Under the pieces are notes generated by a model that made no database searches, was not told the DNA's origin, and saw only the letters and a list, made by a program, of their open reading frames with translations. This document shows positions 12,644-13,173 of a DNA stretch of 13,173 bases, piece by piece. The translations under genes and the position numbers were made by a program. The DNA is taken from contig JAGWST010000396.1 in assembly GCA_028869325.1 (NCBI GenBank), positions 1 through 13,173 on the forward strand. Reading direction: 5' to 3'. Each line of letters opens with the position of its first letter. The first letter of the stretch is position 1. This DNA comes from a bacterium (lineage in GTDB: Bacteria; Vulcanimicrobiota; Vulcanimicrobiia; Vulcanimicrobiales; SCRA01).

Positions 12644-13173
12644 GTGACCACGCTGACGCTGGCGCCGTTCACCACGTACGATTGGGGGGCGATCTTCGCG
12701 CTCGTCGTGGCCTACGTCGCTTGGCGCGCACGCTGGCTGCGTTTGAGCGGGGCGCTGGCCGCCTTCGCCATCGGTACCGCCGTCTTCGGCTCGGGCACCT
12801 GGCCATTCGCGCTGGTGCTGCTGACCTTCTTCGTGACGGGGACGCTGCTGGGCCGCCTTCGTAAGGACCCGGGCGCCGAGAGCGCCGACGTCGGCAAGCA
12901 GGGCGCGCGCGACGGCGCTCAGGTCTTGGCGAACGGTGCGGTCGCGGCGATCTGTGCCCTGGCGGCCCACTTCGCGCGCGGCGACCACGCCGTCGCCGCG
13001 TGGCAGGCGGCCTTCGCCGGCGCCTTCGCCGCTGCCACGGCCGACACGTGGGCCACGGAGATCGGCACGCGCTTCGGCGGCAGACCCTACCACCTGCTGA
13101 CGCTGCGACCGCTGGCGGTCGGCATCTCCGGCGGCATCACGCTGCTGGGCAGCCTTGGCGCGGTCGCCGGTGC
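12644..13173 (+). CDS. DUF92 (TIGR00297-type) membrane protein, N-terminal part (partial)
   Basis: The reading frame opens at GTG 12644, one base after the cobA-hemD stop, and runs off the right edge after 176 codons. It is strongly hydrophobic, with helices around residues 14-30, 36-52 and 52-70, a polar cytoplasmic loop (GRLRKDPGAESADVGKQGAR), then further helices. The motif ATADTWATEIGTRFG followed by TLRPLAVGISGGIT is the hallmark of the DUF92 family. Plant members (VTE6) act as phytyl-phosphate kinases and the family is distantly related to dolichol-kinase-like CTP-dependent enzymes; bacterial members are largely uncharacterised. Its tight spacing makes it the next operon member, but a role in tetrapyrrole or quinone metabolism is only a guess. 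Confidence 0.8.
   Translation, partial: MTTLTLAPFTTYDWGAIFALVVAYVAWRARWLRLSGALAAFAIGTAVFGSGTWPFALVLLTFFVTGTLLGRLRKDPGAESADVGKQGARDGAQVLANGAVAAICALAAHFARGDHAVAAWQAAFAGAFAAATADTWATEIGTRFGGRPYHLLTLRPLAVGISGGITLLGSLGAVAG

Noticed and set aside
1..13173. CRISPR array, tRNA or rRNA gene, transposase, phage genes, toxin-antitoxin or other defence genes
   Set aside because: I looked for direct repeats with spacers, cloverleaf sequences and relevant protein families and found none; coding is nearly continuous with housekeeping respiratory and tetrapyrrole genes.

Overview
The window is a GC-rich bacterial segment, roughly two thirds G+C by eye. It carries C5-pathway haem genes, a Rex redox repressor, a System II cytochrome c maturation gene and a split, b6-type menaquinol:cytochrome c reductase. 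That combination points to a Gram-positive-like or deep Terrabacteria lineage (Firmicutes, Chloroflexota or Eremiobacterota-like) rather than an alpha-proteobacterium. The exact phylum is inference; no rRNA or tRNA is present to settle it.

Layout. Positions 1-144 hold the 3' end of ccsA on the + strand. Positions 140-321 form a long, nearly perfect inverted repeat of 182 nt that includes the ccsA stop codon and fills the gap to a convergent gene. Positions 330-1979 on the - strand encode an ArnT-like, membrane-embedded glycosyltransferase. Positions 1980-2168 are a divergent control region. It holds a candidate Rex operator (TTGT-N10-ACAA, 2112-2129) just downstream of a weak promoter-like pair.

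From 2169 to the right edge everything is on the + strand with gaps of at most about 50 nt and many 1-17 nt overlaps, so it reads as one operon. The first block is a respiratory complex: Rieske protein (qcrA), cytochrome b6 (qcrB), subunit IV and a membrane-anchored mono-haem cytochrome c. The second block is tetrapyrrole synthesis: a SirC-HemC-(half HemD) fusion, hemB, a MobA-like nucleotidyltransferase, hemL, rex, hemA and a CobA-HemD fusion. A DUF92 membrane protein begins at the end and is cut by the window edge.

How the genes work together. HemA, HemL, HemB, HemC and HemD take glutamyl-tRNA to uroporphyrinogen III. CobA and the SirC domain divert part of it to sirohydrochlorin. The bc complex and its cytochrome consume haem, and the neighbouring ccsA product supplies covalent haem attachment. 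Rex senses NADH/NAD+, and a Rex-like site in front of the first gene suggests that respiration and haem supply are controlled together by redox state.

The most unusual points are: the structured 182-nt element, possibly a TA-flanked miniature element; the PQWY replacement of the PEWY Qo-site motif in subunit IV; the SirC-HemC fusion with a HemD remnant that seems to keep only one of two lobes; and the candidate Rex operator ahead of an operon that itself contains rex.
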